Below the pieces are notes generated by a model. The model saw only the letters and a program-made list of their open reading frames with translations, was not told the DNA's origin and ran no database searches. Positions 43,638 through 53,326 of a stretch of DNA of 64,000 nt are shown in pieces. The number at the start of each line of letters is the position of its first letter. The stretch's first letter is position 1. Location: NCBI RefSeq assembly GCF_001657475.1, contig NZ_LXEY01000022.1:310001-374000 (forward strand). The letters run 5' to 3'. Both the position numbers and the translations under genes were made by a program. Source of the DNA: Enteractinococcus helveticum. Its GTDB lineage: Bacteria; Actinomycetota; Actinomycetes; Actinomycetales; Micrococcaceae.

Positions 43638-45551
43638 ATGACCAATCAGACCGCCACACGTGATGACCTTCGTAATGTTGCCATTGTCGCCCATGTCGAC
43701 CACGGGAAAACGACCCTGGTCAACGCCATGTTGACCGCGACCGGGGCATTCGGCGAACACAAACAAGTCGAAGATCGTGTGATGGACTCTGGGGAACTGG
43801 AAAAAGAAAAGGGCATTACCATCCTGGCCAAGAACACCACGGTGTTCTACTCTGGCCCGGCGTCCAATGGCGAACAGGTCACGATCAACGTGATCGATAC
43901 GCCAGGACACGCCGACTTCGGTGGAGAAGTCGAACGCGGCCTGTCTATGGTCGATGGTGTTGTCTTACTCGTGGACTCCTCGGAAGGTCCACTGCCACAA
44001 ACGCGCTTCGTGCTGCGTAAGGCCCTAGAAGCTGCCAAACCGGTGATCCTGTTAGTCAATAAAGTAGACCGCGCCGACGCCCGCATTGACGGGGTCGTCT
44101 CAGACTCGATGGACCTGCTGCTGGGGCTGGCTGAAGACGTGGCCAAAGATGTCCCAGACCTGGATTTGGACGCCGTCCTCGATGTTCCAGTGGTCTATGC
44201 CTCGGGTAAAGCCGGTCGCGCGTCGACCGTACAACCCGCCGATGGACAGCTACCAGACAACGAAGATCTGGAACCGCTATTTGCAACGATCATGGAACAC
44301 ATCCCGGCGCCAACCTATGACGAAAACGAGGTCCTGCAGGCCCACGTCACGAACCTGGACTACTCCTCGTTCCTGGGCCGTTTGGCGTTGCTGCGTATCC
44401 ACAACGGTACGCTGAATAAGAACCAGACTGTGGCATGGTCCTCAAAAGCTGGCATCAAGAACGTCAAGATCACCGAATTATTGCAGACCAAAGGTCTGGA
44501 GCGCGTACCAGCAGAGTCGGCTCGCCCAGGTGAGATCGTGGCCGTGGCCGGTATTGAAGACATCATGATCGGTGACACCTTGACCGATCCTAACGACCCG
44601 AAACCGCTGCCGCAGATCACGATTGAAGAGCCCTCGATTTCGATGACCCTGGGCGTCAATACCTCGCCGCTTGCTGGCAAGGTCAAAGGCGCGAAGGTCA
44701 CCGCACGTCAAATTCGAGATCGTCTCGACCGTGAGCTCATCGGTAACGTGTCGCTACGTGTCCTGCCGACGGATCGCCCCGATACCTGGGAGGTTCAGGG
44801 CCGTGGCGAGCTTGCACTGGCTATTTTGGTAGAACAGATGCGCCGTGAGGGCTTTGAACTGACGGTCGGTAAACCTCAGGTTGTGACCAAAGAGGTCGAC
44901 GGCGTTCTGCACGAGCCGATGGAACTGATGACCATCGATATTCCGGAAGAACATATGGGCGCTATCACGCAGCTGATGGCTTCGCGCAAGGGTGCCATGG
45001 AGAATATGGTCAACAACGGTACCGGTTGGGTTCGCATGGAATTCAAAGTCCCTGCCCGTGGTCTGATTGGGTTCCGGACGCGCTTTTTGACCGAAACACG
45101 TGGCGCCGGTATTGCGTCATCATATTCCGCCGGTTACGAACCGTGGGCCGGGCATATCGTCTACCGGGCTACCGGTTCGATTGTGTCAGACCGGTCCGGA
45201 ACGGCGACCCCGTACTCGATGATCAACCTGCAAGAACGTGCATCCTTCTTCATCCAGCCCGGCGCCGATGTCTATGAAGGCATGGTCTTGGGCGAAAACT
45301 CGCGGAACGAGGACATGGACGTCAACATCGTGCGCGAGAAGAAACAGACCAACGTTCGTGCCGCGTCGTCGGATAACTTCGAAGGTCTCACCCCACCACG
45401 GATCTTAACACTGGAAGAATCCCTGGAATGGGTTCGAGATGACGAATGTGTCGAAGTGACACCGGAAGCTATCCGGATGCGTAAGGTTGTGCTTGATGCT
45501 AATGACAGAGTCAAACTTGCCCGCGCCCGAGCACGCGCCGAATCGCAGTAA
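43638..45551 (+). CDS. typA: Translational GTPase TypA/BipA
   Basis: 637 residues: G1 IVAHVDHGKTT, G2 region E-K-E-K-G-I-T, G3 DTPGH, G4 NKVD, then the EF-G-like domains and the specific C-terminal domain (R-G-L-I-G-F-R-T-R-F, G-T-A-T-P-Y-S). TypA binds the 70S ribosome and aids assembly and cold or stress adaptation. GAGG lies 8 nt before the ATG at 43638, so the ATG at 43632 is less likely. The next gene starts inside its 3' end. Confidence 0.95.
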   Translation: MTNQTATRDDLRNVAIVAHVDHGKTTLVNAMLTATGAFGEHKQVEDRVMDSGELEKEKGITILAKNTTVFYSGPASNGEQVTINVIDTPGHADFGGEVERGLSMVDGVVLLVDSSEGPLPQTRFVLRKALEAAKPVILLVNKVDRADARIDGVVSDSMDLLLGLAEDVAKDVPDLDLDAVLDVPVVYASGKAGRASTVQPADGQLPDNEDLEPLFATIMEHIPAPTYDENEVLQAHVTNLDYSSFLGRLALLRIHNGTLNKNQTVAWSSKAGIKNVKITELLQTKGLERVPAESARPGEIVAVAGIEDIMIGDTLTDPNDPKPLPQITIEEPSISMTLGVNTSPLAGKVKGAKVTARQIRDRLDRELIGNVSLRVLPTDRPDTWEVQGRGELALAILVEQMRREGFELTVGKPQVVTKEVDGVLHEPMELMTIDIPEEHMGAITQLMASRKGAMENMVNNGTGWVRMEFKVPARGLIGFRTRFLTETRGAGIASSYSAGYEPWAGHIVYRATGSIVSDRSGTATPYSMINLQERASFFIQPGADVYEGMVLGENSRNEDMDVNIVREKKQTNVRAASSDNFEGLTPPRILTLEESLEWVRDDECVEVTPEAIRMRKVVLDANDRVKLARARARAESQ

Positions 45552-46014
45552 CCACGCCACGACTATCGGCTGGAGCCTGGCAGGCATCCTGCTGGGAATC
45601 CTCACCGGGGCGATCGGCACCGTACTGCACCTGAACTCATACTGGACCGGCAGCTTCGGTCTGCCCTGGGGAGTCGTGTTGGCCCTGGTGATAGCCTGGC
45701 TGGCCCAGTGGTGGATCGGCCTGCGCAGTGTCAGCATTGTGGCCACCGGTCTGACGGGTATTGCTCAGTATGTGACGCTGGCTGCGATGGTTGCCCTGAA
45801 TCAGGGCAACCACTTCAGTGTGCCGCTCAATGACCAGACCTGGGAGTTTGTGCCCCACCTGGTGATTGCCACGTTGGCCTGGAATATCGGCATCGTCGCG
45901 GTGACCCTGTTGAGCCTGATTCAGCTAGCCCGGACGATGCGGCGGACCAAAGCTGAGCTTGCGGCCAACCAGTCATATCTGACACCCGCTGTCGGTCCAT
46001 GGGATAAACAGTAG
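45502..46014 (+). CDS. Four-helix membrane protein downstream of typA (DUF6113-like)
   Basis: 170 residues with four hydrophobic segments (GWSLAGILLGILTGAIG, then three more) and a charged C-terminal tail. A protein of this size commonly follows typA in Micrococcales; I assign it to DUF6113 by position and layout, not by motif. Start overlaps typA by 50 nt; ATG at 45496 or TTG at 45487 are alternatives. Function unknown. Confidence 0.6.
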   Translation: MTESNLPAPEHAPNRSNHATTIGWSLAGILLGILTGAIGTVLHLNSYWTGSFGLPWGVVLALVIAWLAQWWIGLRSVSIVATGLTGIAQYVTLAAMVALNQGNHFSVPLNDQTWEFVPHLVIATLAWNIGIVAVTLLSLIQLARTMRRTKAELAANQSYLTPAVGPWDKQ

Positions 46015-46053
46015 ACTGTATGACACGAAACGCTGTGAAGGAGCAACGCGAAG

Positions 46054-46380
46054 ATGACCTACGTAATCGCCTTACCGTGTGTTGACCTGAAGGATAAATC
46101 CTGTGTCGACGAATGCCCGGTTGACTGTATCTATGAAGGCGAACGCATGCTGTACATCCACCCGGATGAATGCGTGGACTGCGGTGCCTGTGAACCCGTC
46201 TGCCCGGTAGAAGCTATCTACTATGAAGACGACACCCCAGAAGAATGGGCCGATTACTACGATGCGAACGTGGAATTCTTTGACGACATCGGCTCCCCGG
46301 GAGGCGCCGCCAAGCTTGGGTTGATCCCCAAAGATCACCCGCTAGTTGCCGCTCTTCCGCCACAGGAGCATGACGTTTAA
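46054..46380 (+). CDS. fdxA: 7Fe-8S ferredoxin
   Basis: 108 residues. Two clusters are visible: C-V-D-E-C-P-V-D-C-I-Y-E-G near residue 17, and C-V-D-C-G-A-C-E-P-V-C-P-V-E-A-I near residue 40. Full length and the C-terminal extension match FdxA of actinomycetes. It is an electron carrier, partner unknown. GAAGGAG is upstream of the ATG. TAATG joins its stop to the dapC start. Confidence 0.95.
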   Translation: MTYVIALPCVDLKDKSCVDECPVDCIYEGERMLYIHPDECVDCGACEPVCPVEAIYYEDDTPEEWADYYDANVEFFDDIGSPGGAAKLGLIPKDHPLVAALPPQEHDV

Positions 46381-47513
46381 TGCTTGACCTGCCTGAATAC
46401 CCTTGGCAGTTGCTGGCCCCATATAAAGCCACCGCGCAAGCCCACCCCGACGGTCTCGTTGATCTGTCCATTGGCGCGCCAGTTGACCCAACGCCAGACG
46501 TCATCCAACACGCATTGCGCTCTGCCACCAACTGGCCCGGCTATCCCGGTGCCTCTGGCACAAATGAACTCCGCGATGCCATTGCCCAGTGGTACCAGCG
46601 ACGTCGTAGCGTCAAAAATTTGACCCGTGACAACGTGGCCGCCACCGTGGGTTCCAAGGAATTTATCGCCTGGCTGCCACTGTTACTGGGACTGGGCCCC
46701 GGCGACGTTATTGTGTATCCAACCGTTGCGTATCCGACCTATGACATCGGTGCCAAAATTGTGGGGGCCACATCAGTCACCGCGGATTCCCTGGCTGGCC
46801 TTGATGATGAGACTCGGGACAAGATCAAGTTGGTCTGGGTGAACTCACCGGCAAACCCGACCGGCATCGTCCAGGAAGCCAGCGCACTGCGGGCCGTTGT
46901 CAACGATGCACGTGGTCTTGGTGCTGTTGTCGCCTCGGATGAATGCTACGCCGAGCTTGGGTGGGGTCGCTGGGAAACTGAACTGATCCCATCAATTTTG
47001 CACCCCCAGGTTGCTGGCGAGGATTTCACCGGTCTGCTATCGGTGTACTCGCTGTCGAAACAGTCGAATATGGCCGGCTACCGGGCGGCTTTTGTTGCCG
47101 GCGACACGAAACTTATTGCAGCACTGATCAACTTGCGGTCACACACTGGCATGGTGGTGCCCGGACCTATTCAGCAGGCCACCATCGCGGCCCTGGCAGA
47201 TGAAGCTCACGTGGCCGAACAAAAGGCGCGGTACAGGGCCCGCCGCGAAAAACTTGTGACCGCTATCGAAGCTGCAGGATTAGTTATCGATCATTCGCAA
47301 GCAGGTCTGTACTTGTGGGTGCGCGACCCAACGGTCACCAATCCCACTGCTGACGATTCCTGGGAGCTGGTCGATCGCTTCGCCAAGGCAGGCATGCTGG
47401 TGGGCCCCGGAGTGTTTTACTCATCGGCAGGCAACGGGTATATCCGCATTTCCATTACCGCGACTGATCAGGACGTCGATCAAGCAGTACCCCGACTCAG
47501 AGCGGGGTTATGA
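46380..47513 (+). CDS. dapC: Succinyldiaminopimelate transaminase
   Basis: 377 residues of the fold-type I aminotransferase family: SIGAPVDPTPD, Y-P-G-A-S-G-T, W-V-N-S-P-A-N-P-T-G, A-S-D-E-C-Y and the PLP Lys in SLSKQSNMAGYRAAF. DapC converts N-succinyl-2-amino-6-oxopimelate to N-succinyl-LL-diaminopimelate for lysine and peptidoglycan. Location after fdxA is the standard actinobacterial order. Its start codon overlaps the fdxA stop. Confidence 0.92.
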   Translation: MLDLPEYPWQLLAPYKATAQAHPDGLVDLSIGAPVDPTPDVIQHALRSATNWPGYPGASGTNELRDAIAQWYQRRRSVKNLTRDNVAATVGSKEFIAWLPLLLGLGPGDVIVYPTVAYPTYDIGAKIVGATSVTADSLAGLDDETRDKIKLVWVNSPANPTGIVQEASALRAVVNDARGLGAVVASDECYAELGWGRWETELIPSILHPQVAGEDFTGLLSVYSLSKQSNMAGYRAAFVAGDTKLIAALINLRSHTGMVVPGPIQQATIAALADEAHVAEQKARYRARREKLVTAIEAAGLVIDHSQAGLYLWVRDPTVTNPTADDSWELVDRFAKAGMLVGPGVFYSSAGNGYIRISITATDQDVDQAVPRLRAGL

Positions 47514-47552
47514 TTACAACGTTTGGCCATAAAGTTCCAAGCGTTCCTAAAA

Positions 47553-47581
47553 TTGGTAAATTTGAACGGCAGAGCCATAAC
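47553..47581 (+). promoter_or_regulatory. Putative gltA promoter
   Basis: TTGGTA (47553-47558), 17-nt spacer, CATAAC (47576-47581), about 65 nt before the ATG. TTGAAC at 47562 with TAGTGC 17 nt on is a weaker alternative. Confidence 0.45.
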
Positions 47582-47645
47582 GAATAGTGCCACTGATCGG
47601 TGGCCATAGTGCAAGCGTCACTTTGCACGGACAAGAGGGAAAACC

Positions 47646-48932
<1,287 letters not shown>

Positions 48933-48945
48933 TCGGTACCTAGAT

Positions 48946-48976
48946 GATTGAGGCCCCACTTCGGTGGGGCATCAAT
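48946..48976. terminator. Bidirectional hairpin terminator after gltA
   Basis: GCCCCAC, TTCG tetraloop, GTGGGGC at 48953-48970, extended by ATTGA/TCAAT arms with one mismatch. It lies 13 bp after the gltA stop and 11 bp from the end of the convergent lipoprotein gene. Confidence 0.8.
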
Positions 48977-48987
48977 CGTTAACGAGG

Positions 48988-49926
48988 CTATGACGAACAG
49001 TGCCGGGTCGTGACGTCGCTGGCTGCCGAGACATCAGGCTGCAAACCGGTTGATTCTTCCCACCCAAAAAACGCTTCATCAAGCGATCCTTGCGTCAGGG
49101 CCGTGCGCAAAGCCTCAGCAAGGGCGTCACACTGTGATGGATCAGTACCGATCCAATATTGGTGTGGTTCTAGCAACTCGTCGGCCACTTCGGCTGCTTC
49201 GTCGTCTGCAACATCTGACCACGACAGCAATTCGTAGTTGGATCCTAGATTCGGGTCCATCAACACACCAGCAAGTTGCAGATCATCAGCGGCGATTGCG
49301 TCATAGCGTCCCGAACGCATCCCGACTTCGCACTCGGTGACGGTTTCTTGGATCGTGATGTTATCAAGCGGTAGCTCAGCCGCACCAGCGACCGAATTTT
49401 CCACGACACAAACGGGTGCCTCGACCAATTCCTCGGCTGAAGTGATCGTCTCTAATGGCGTGATGGTGGGTGGAGCAGCATTTGTCTCATCCGGTGCTTG
49501 TCGGATCAACAGAGCTGGATTGACGGTTGCATAGGGACCGACCCAGCCCAGTTCATCAGTCACCTGTGCATCAGATAGTTGACCGAGCATAAATTCCATA
49601 TCACCAGCTTGAACGGCTGCTACTGCATCGTTGGCCGAACTGATGGGAACCCATCGCAGCTGGCTTTCTGGACCGGGGGTGTCTAATTCAGCTACGATCG
49701 CCTGGGCTAGTGCGATCTCCGCGCCAGCTGTCTCAGCAGGATCACTACCTGAGGCCAACCCGGGGGAGGATAATGCCACTCCGACGCTGACAACTTCTTC
49801 AGGGACCTCAGCATCTTCTGCTACCGGCTCCTCAGTAGTATCACAACCACTGAGGGCCGCAGCCAGAGCAACCATCGCCAAGCTTGCTGATGATACCTTC
49901 AAACGACGCACGAGTTTTTTAGTCAC
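48988..49926 (-). CDS. Lipoprotein, ABC-type substrate-binding domain
   Basis: 312 residues. Basic start, hydrophobic core and lipobox A-L-S-G-C (Cys at about 28) give a lipid-anchored surface protein. A glutamate/polar-amino-acid-type periplasmic binding fold follows (VGVALSSPGLASG, DAVAAVQAGDMEFML, W-V-G-P-Y). The mature N-terminus is rich in Glu. No permease or ATPase gene is nearby, so its transporter is elsewhere or absent. GTG start, TAGTGT ends 6 nt before it, and a TTGGGA lies 18 nt further up: a leaderless promoter. Confidence 0.75.
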   Translation of the reverse strand: MTKKLVRRLKVSSASLAMVALAAALSGCDTTEEPVAEDAEVPEEVVSVGVALSSPGLASGSDPAETAGAEIALAQAIVAELDTPGPESQLRWVPISSANDAVAAVQAGDMEFMLGQLSDAQVTDELGWVGPYATVNPALLIRQAPDETNAAPPTITPLETITSAEELVEAPVCVVENSVAGAAELPLDNITIQETVTECEVGMRSGRYDAIAADDLQLAGVLMDPNLGSNYELLSWSDVADDEAAEVADELLEPHQYWIGTDPSQCDALAEALRTALTQGSLDEAFFGWEESTGLQPDVSAASDVTTRHCSS

Positions 49927-50208
49927 GTTCAGACACTAACCCAACAATTGCGCCAATCCCAATGGTTGCGCACAAAACACATGGGTTAGTAAGACCCTGC
50001 GCCGAGTATTCTCTGGGCTTGATCGCTGGTGATGAACCAAACGCTTACTTGCTGTCCTGCTTGGCCGTACAAAATAAGTGATACCGGTAGTCAACCCGCA
50101 CCAAATGCCGATAAGTGTGGGCGGATGCCATGATGCCCAATGCCTGTGTTCACCTGGAATTGTGGCGTCCGACAAGCAAGGTTAGAAACTTCATGAGACA
50201 ATAGCACT

Positions 50209-50547
50209 ATGGGCGATGCGATACTGATGATTGAAATTCTGGTGTTAGGTGTCCTAATCATCGGATTTTTAGCACTCATGGTCACCCGTGGCCAACAGCA
50301 TGTGGTCAAACCCATGGCTGAGCCACTCCCAACATTACCCCCGGTGCTCTTACCGGAGGCGCAAGATGTTACCGCCCGAGATATTCAAGACATTCGTTTT
50401 GCAGTTGGACTGAGAGGATACCGAACCGACCAGGTCGATCAGGTACTCGCTCGACTTTCCGCAGCGATCGAAGCACGTGATCAACAGATCGCTGATCTGC
50501 GCCAAGTCGCGGGCAATCCTCAGCCCTATTCCAACGAACAATCCTAG
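50209..50547 (+). CDS. Small DivIVA-like membrane protein
   Basis: 112 residues: one N-terminal helix (about 8-25), a Pro-rich linker, then a single DivIVA-type motif FAVGLRGYRTDQVDQVLARL with a short predicted coil. DivIVA-like proteins bind curved membranes and organise polar growth; this short version is common in actinomycetes and lacks the long coil. Weak GACAAT ends 6 nt before the ATG. It is 53 bp before the DUF3117 gene. Confidence 0.72.
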   Translation: MGDAILMIEILVLGVLIIGFLALMVTRGQQHVVKPMAEPLPTLPPVLLPEAQDVTARDIQDIRFAVGLRGYRTDQVDQVLARLSAAIEARDQQIADLRQVAGNPQPYSNEQS

Positions 50548-50600
50548 AAAAATGTCGACCGTTCGCGTCGCGGCATAGACGCGTATAGAAAGGAACAGTA

Positions 50601-50774
50601 ATGGCTGCAATGAAGCCTCGTACCGGTGACGGCCCAATGGAAGTTGTCCGTGAACAACGAAAACTCGTAATGCGTATTCCCACCGACGGTGGTGGACGTC
50701 TTGTAGTGGAACTCAACGACGAAGAAGCTGAGGAACTCAAAAACGCCCTATCCGGTGTAATCAACGTCAGCTAA
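50601..50774 (+). CDS. DUF3117 small protein
   Basis: 57 residues: MAAMKPRTGDGPMEVV, then M-R-I-P-T-D-G-G-G-R and E-E-A-E-E-L-K at the end. This tiny actinobacterial family (DUF3117) is well conserved and of unknown function. AAAGGA is 8 nt before the ATG. It probably shares a transcript with the DivIVA-like gene upstream. Confidence 0.88.
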   Translation: MAAMKPRTGDGPMEVVREQRKLVMRIPTDGGGRLVVELNDEEAEELKNALSGVINVS

Positions 50775-50787
50775 TGACTGTTTGACC

Positions 50788-51444
50788 CTAGACCCGGGTC
50801 GCCAATAATAACCCTGTACCAGTAGGCAGCAGTGTGGAAGTACGCCAAACAGAGGTGTCATCACGAAGCGTGTTGCCAACCTCGCGAAGCATCACCGTGG
50901 ACGCCTCCCGTACAGCCGGACGTGGCACCCGATCATGATCTAATGCATCATGAATGATCACCATGCCACCGGAGCGCAGCACACGTGCTGCTTCGGTGAC
51001 ATGGTATTCCAACAGCAGTGGATCTGCATCAATGAACACCAGATCATAGGCGGACGCCGACAGCTTGGGCAATACTGTTCGACCGCGTCCTGCAATCAGC
51101 CGGGTAGTGGAACTGGGATAACCATCGGCCACGAAAACCTCACGTGCCGCACGCTGCGCTTCAGCATCCGGATCTAATGAGGTTAATACAGCCCCGGCGG
51201 GCGCACCGCGCATCAAAGCCAAACCTGATACGCCTGCTCCGGTGCCTAATTCCACCATGGTTTGTGGTCTGGACGCGGCAGCCAGGAACGTCAGGACCGA
51301 TGCGGTGCCTTCAGATACCGGCGTGATACCAAGTTCTGCTGAACGATCACGAGCCATCAACAGTACATCGTCTTCAACTGGACGTGCCTCGGCAAAAGCC
51401 CAGCTAGCGTATTTGCCGGTCTGTTGTGGGCTCAGCGCCTTCAT
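50788..51444 (-). CDS. Class-I O-methyltransferase (family 3)
   Basis: 218 residues with a SAM-binding fold: VELGTGAGVSGLALMRG (motif I), S-L-D-P-D-A-E (acidic loop), Y-D-L-V-F-I-D-A-D and V-I-I-H-D-A-L. It matches the catechol-O-methyltransferase-like O-methyltransferase family; the acceptor is not known. In many actinomycetes this gene is followed by a sigE-type gene and its anti-sigma gene; here it is divergent from an anti-sigma-like gene without a sigma gene between. Confidence 0.82.
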   Translation of the reverse strand: MKALSPQQTGKYASWAFAEARPVEDDVLLMARDRSAELGITPVSEGTASVLTFLAAASRPQTMVELGTGAGVSGLALMRGAPAGAVLTSLDPDAEAQRAAREVFVADGYPSSTTRLIAGRGRTVLPKLSASAYDLVFIDADPLLLEYHVTEAARVLRSGGMVIIHDALDHDRVPRPAVREASTVMLREVGNTLRDDTSVWRTSTLLPTGTGLLLATRV

Positions 51445-51572
51445 AACTTGTGTACTCCCGTTGATCGTTGACGTCTGCGCGACATATGCTCACTACATTG
51501 TAAAGCCAGCCAGACACGTTATCGTATTCATGCCAAACAACCATTGACGTTTCAGAATATTCTCAGAATCTT

Positions 51573-51601
51573 TTGCCACAATGAGTGGAGTTTGGAATTA
51601 T
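51573..51601 (+). promoter_or_regulatory. Putative promoter of the anti-sigma-like gene
   Basis: TTGCCA (51573-51578), 17-nt spacer, AATTAT (51596-51601). AGGA precedes the ATG at 51640. A second TTGACG at 51544 lacks a convincing -10. Confidence 0.4.
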
Positions 51602-51639
51602 AGCTAGATGACGACTTAACCACGGAAGCGAGGACGTTG

Positions 51640-52671
51640 ATGAGCAGAAGTCCATCAAACTTCGCTTTTCACCCCCGTTCCAAGTTCGATGCGTTCCTGG
51701 AAGGACAATTGTCCTCGACCGCAGACGAACGAGTCCGAGCACATCTTGCTGGATGCGACCAATGCGCCAAAGAAGTCGAACAACGTTGGTCTGCACTGTC
51801 GATTACGAAGCAGCTAGAACGCTTATCCCAAGATGACACTCCCACGCCAGTTGGGCAGCAGCCTGCAGCCGTAATGCAGCCCAGCGGTGTAGCAGGCTGG
51901 AAATTCTTAGCGAGTGCCGGAATTGTCGGACTGGTCATCGTCGGTGTCTTTTTTAGTCTGTGGATGCTTGGGGGAGATGAACGCTCGTATGAATCGGCTG
52001 ATTCCACGTCACCTGCCTTGATTCCTGAAGAAATTGAAGTCGTTCAAGCAGACCCACAAGACCTCATTCGTCCTACCCCCAGTGACGATTCGACCAAAGT
52101 GCCCACAGACTTCGGCACGTCACGTGCCCAACTGTCGTATAGCAGTGCACCACTGGGTATTGACGGGACGCCGATACGGCTGACTTCAGTGAGTGATCTC
52201 CGTGCGGCAGGCTGGACGATCCCACAATTCCGTGCTCTTGGCATGACCTTTGAATCTGCCGTCTTTGATGAAGAAGACGGACAAGTCTATGTGGTCTCGA
52301 TCTTCAACGGCACGACGGTCGATAGCGAAGATCAAACCGTTGTGCGCGAATGCCGTGTCGAAAACGAAGATGGTTCCGTGACAGCCTGCAGCCGCCTGGA
52401 CTTTACAAAATCAGCAGCTGATGAGGTCTCGCTACCGGTTGCAGAAAACGTCTGGGTCTACACATATCCGGATGGTTCGTGGACAGCGTACATGTCGACC
52501 AATAAGTCCCAATATCGGGTCGATTCGACGTCAGATGCAGATTATGCCGGCGGAATCATGTCGACATTATATCTAGAAGAGAAATCCCGCCTGAGCTCCA
52601 GCACTGACCAAGTCGAAGAAGGCGTCAGCCAGCGCTTCGAGCGCGGAGTAGAGCGGTTATTGGGCCGTTAG
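51640..52671 (+). CDS. Zinc-finger (zf-HC2) membrane anti-sigma-like protein
   Basis: 343 residues. The N-terminal part has the H-x3-C-x2-C signature (HLAGCDQC, about 42-49) after a helical F-D-A-F-L-E-G, then one helix (about 90-110) and a large exported domain without recognised motif. This is the build of RseA/RsrA-like regulators that hold an ECF sigma factor. No sigma gene is adjacent. AGGA precedes the ATG at 51640. 52 bp separate it from tatB. Confidence 0.72.
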   Translation: MSRSPSNFAFHPRSKFDAFLEGQLSSTADERVRAHLAGCDQCAKEVEQRWSALSITKQLERLSQDDTPTPVGQQPAAVMQPSGVAGWKFLASAGIVGLVIVGVFFSLWMLGGDERSYESADSTSPALIPEEIEVVQADPQDLIRPTPSDDSTKVPTDFGTSRAQLSYSSAPLGIDGTPIRLTSVSDLRAAGWTIPQFRALGMTFESAVFDEEDGQVYVVSIFNGTTVDSEDQTVVRECRVENEDGSVTACSRLDFTKSAADEVSLPVAENVWVYTYPDGSWTAYMSTNKSQYRVDSTSDADYAGGIMSTLYLEEKSRLSSSTDQVEEGVSQRFERGVERLLGR

Positions 52672-52723
52672 ACGCCTTCCCTCACCCGCCGACCACCACC
52701 ATTTCGGGTAAGCTGTAGCCAGT

Positions 52724-53326
52724 ATGAACATCTTTGGTATTAATGGTGGCGAGCTGATCATCCTCATCGTGCTCGCCTTGCTACTGTTGGGTCCCGAAAA
52801 GATCCCAGAGTACCTTCGGAAGCTACGCGAATGGGTCCACAAAATTCGCGTGCTCGCTGAAGGTGCCAAAGAGCAGTTCAAAGAAGAAACAGGCACCGAT
52901 TTTGACGAGGTCGACTGGAAGAAATACGACCCACGTCAATACGACCCCCGTCGAGTTATTCGCGAAGCCCTATCTGAACCGATCGAAGATCTTGAAGCGT
53001 CCATGCTTGATGCCAAGAGCACGGTGCAGGATGCCGCAGATACAGTGCTCGATAAGCCCACGCCACGCCCGGCACTCACGCAAGCAGAAATTCTTGCGGC
53101 TGCCGTACCGATCGATCAGCTCGACCAGCAATCACAGTTTCCTGACCCGAGTAAACCGGCTGTTACTCAGCAAGCCGTGCCTGCTGCAGGGGTAACAACG
53201 CAACAAGCGGCCAGCCAATCAGAACCGACTGCTGTCGACCAACAGCAGCCTGCTGAGGTCGAACAACTCACCGAGACTGTTGAGCCTGAGACGGTTACAA
53301 CACCGTTTGACTCTGAAGCTACTTAG
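52724..53326 (+). CDS. tatB: Sec-independent (Tat) translocase subunit TatB
   Basis: 200 residues: FGINGGELIILIVLALLLLGP and EKIPEYLRKLR as the TatA/B helix-hinge-amphipathic helix, then a long acidic, Gln/Pro-rich tail, which fits TatB rather than the shorter TatA. It pairs with TatC to accept twin-arginine preproteins. Position beside mrp is common in actinomycetes. Its end overlaps the convergent mrp gene by 8 nt. Confidence 0.85.
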   Translation: MNIFGINGGELIILIVLALLLLGPEKIPEYLRKLREWVHKIRVLAEGAKEQFKEETGTDFDEVDWKKYDPRQYDPRRVIREALSEPIEDLEASMLDAKSTVQDAADTVLDKPTPRPALTQAEILAAAVPIDQLDQQSQFPDPSKPAVTQQAVPAAGVTTQQAASQSEPTAVDQQQPAEVEQLTETVEPETVTTPFDSEAT

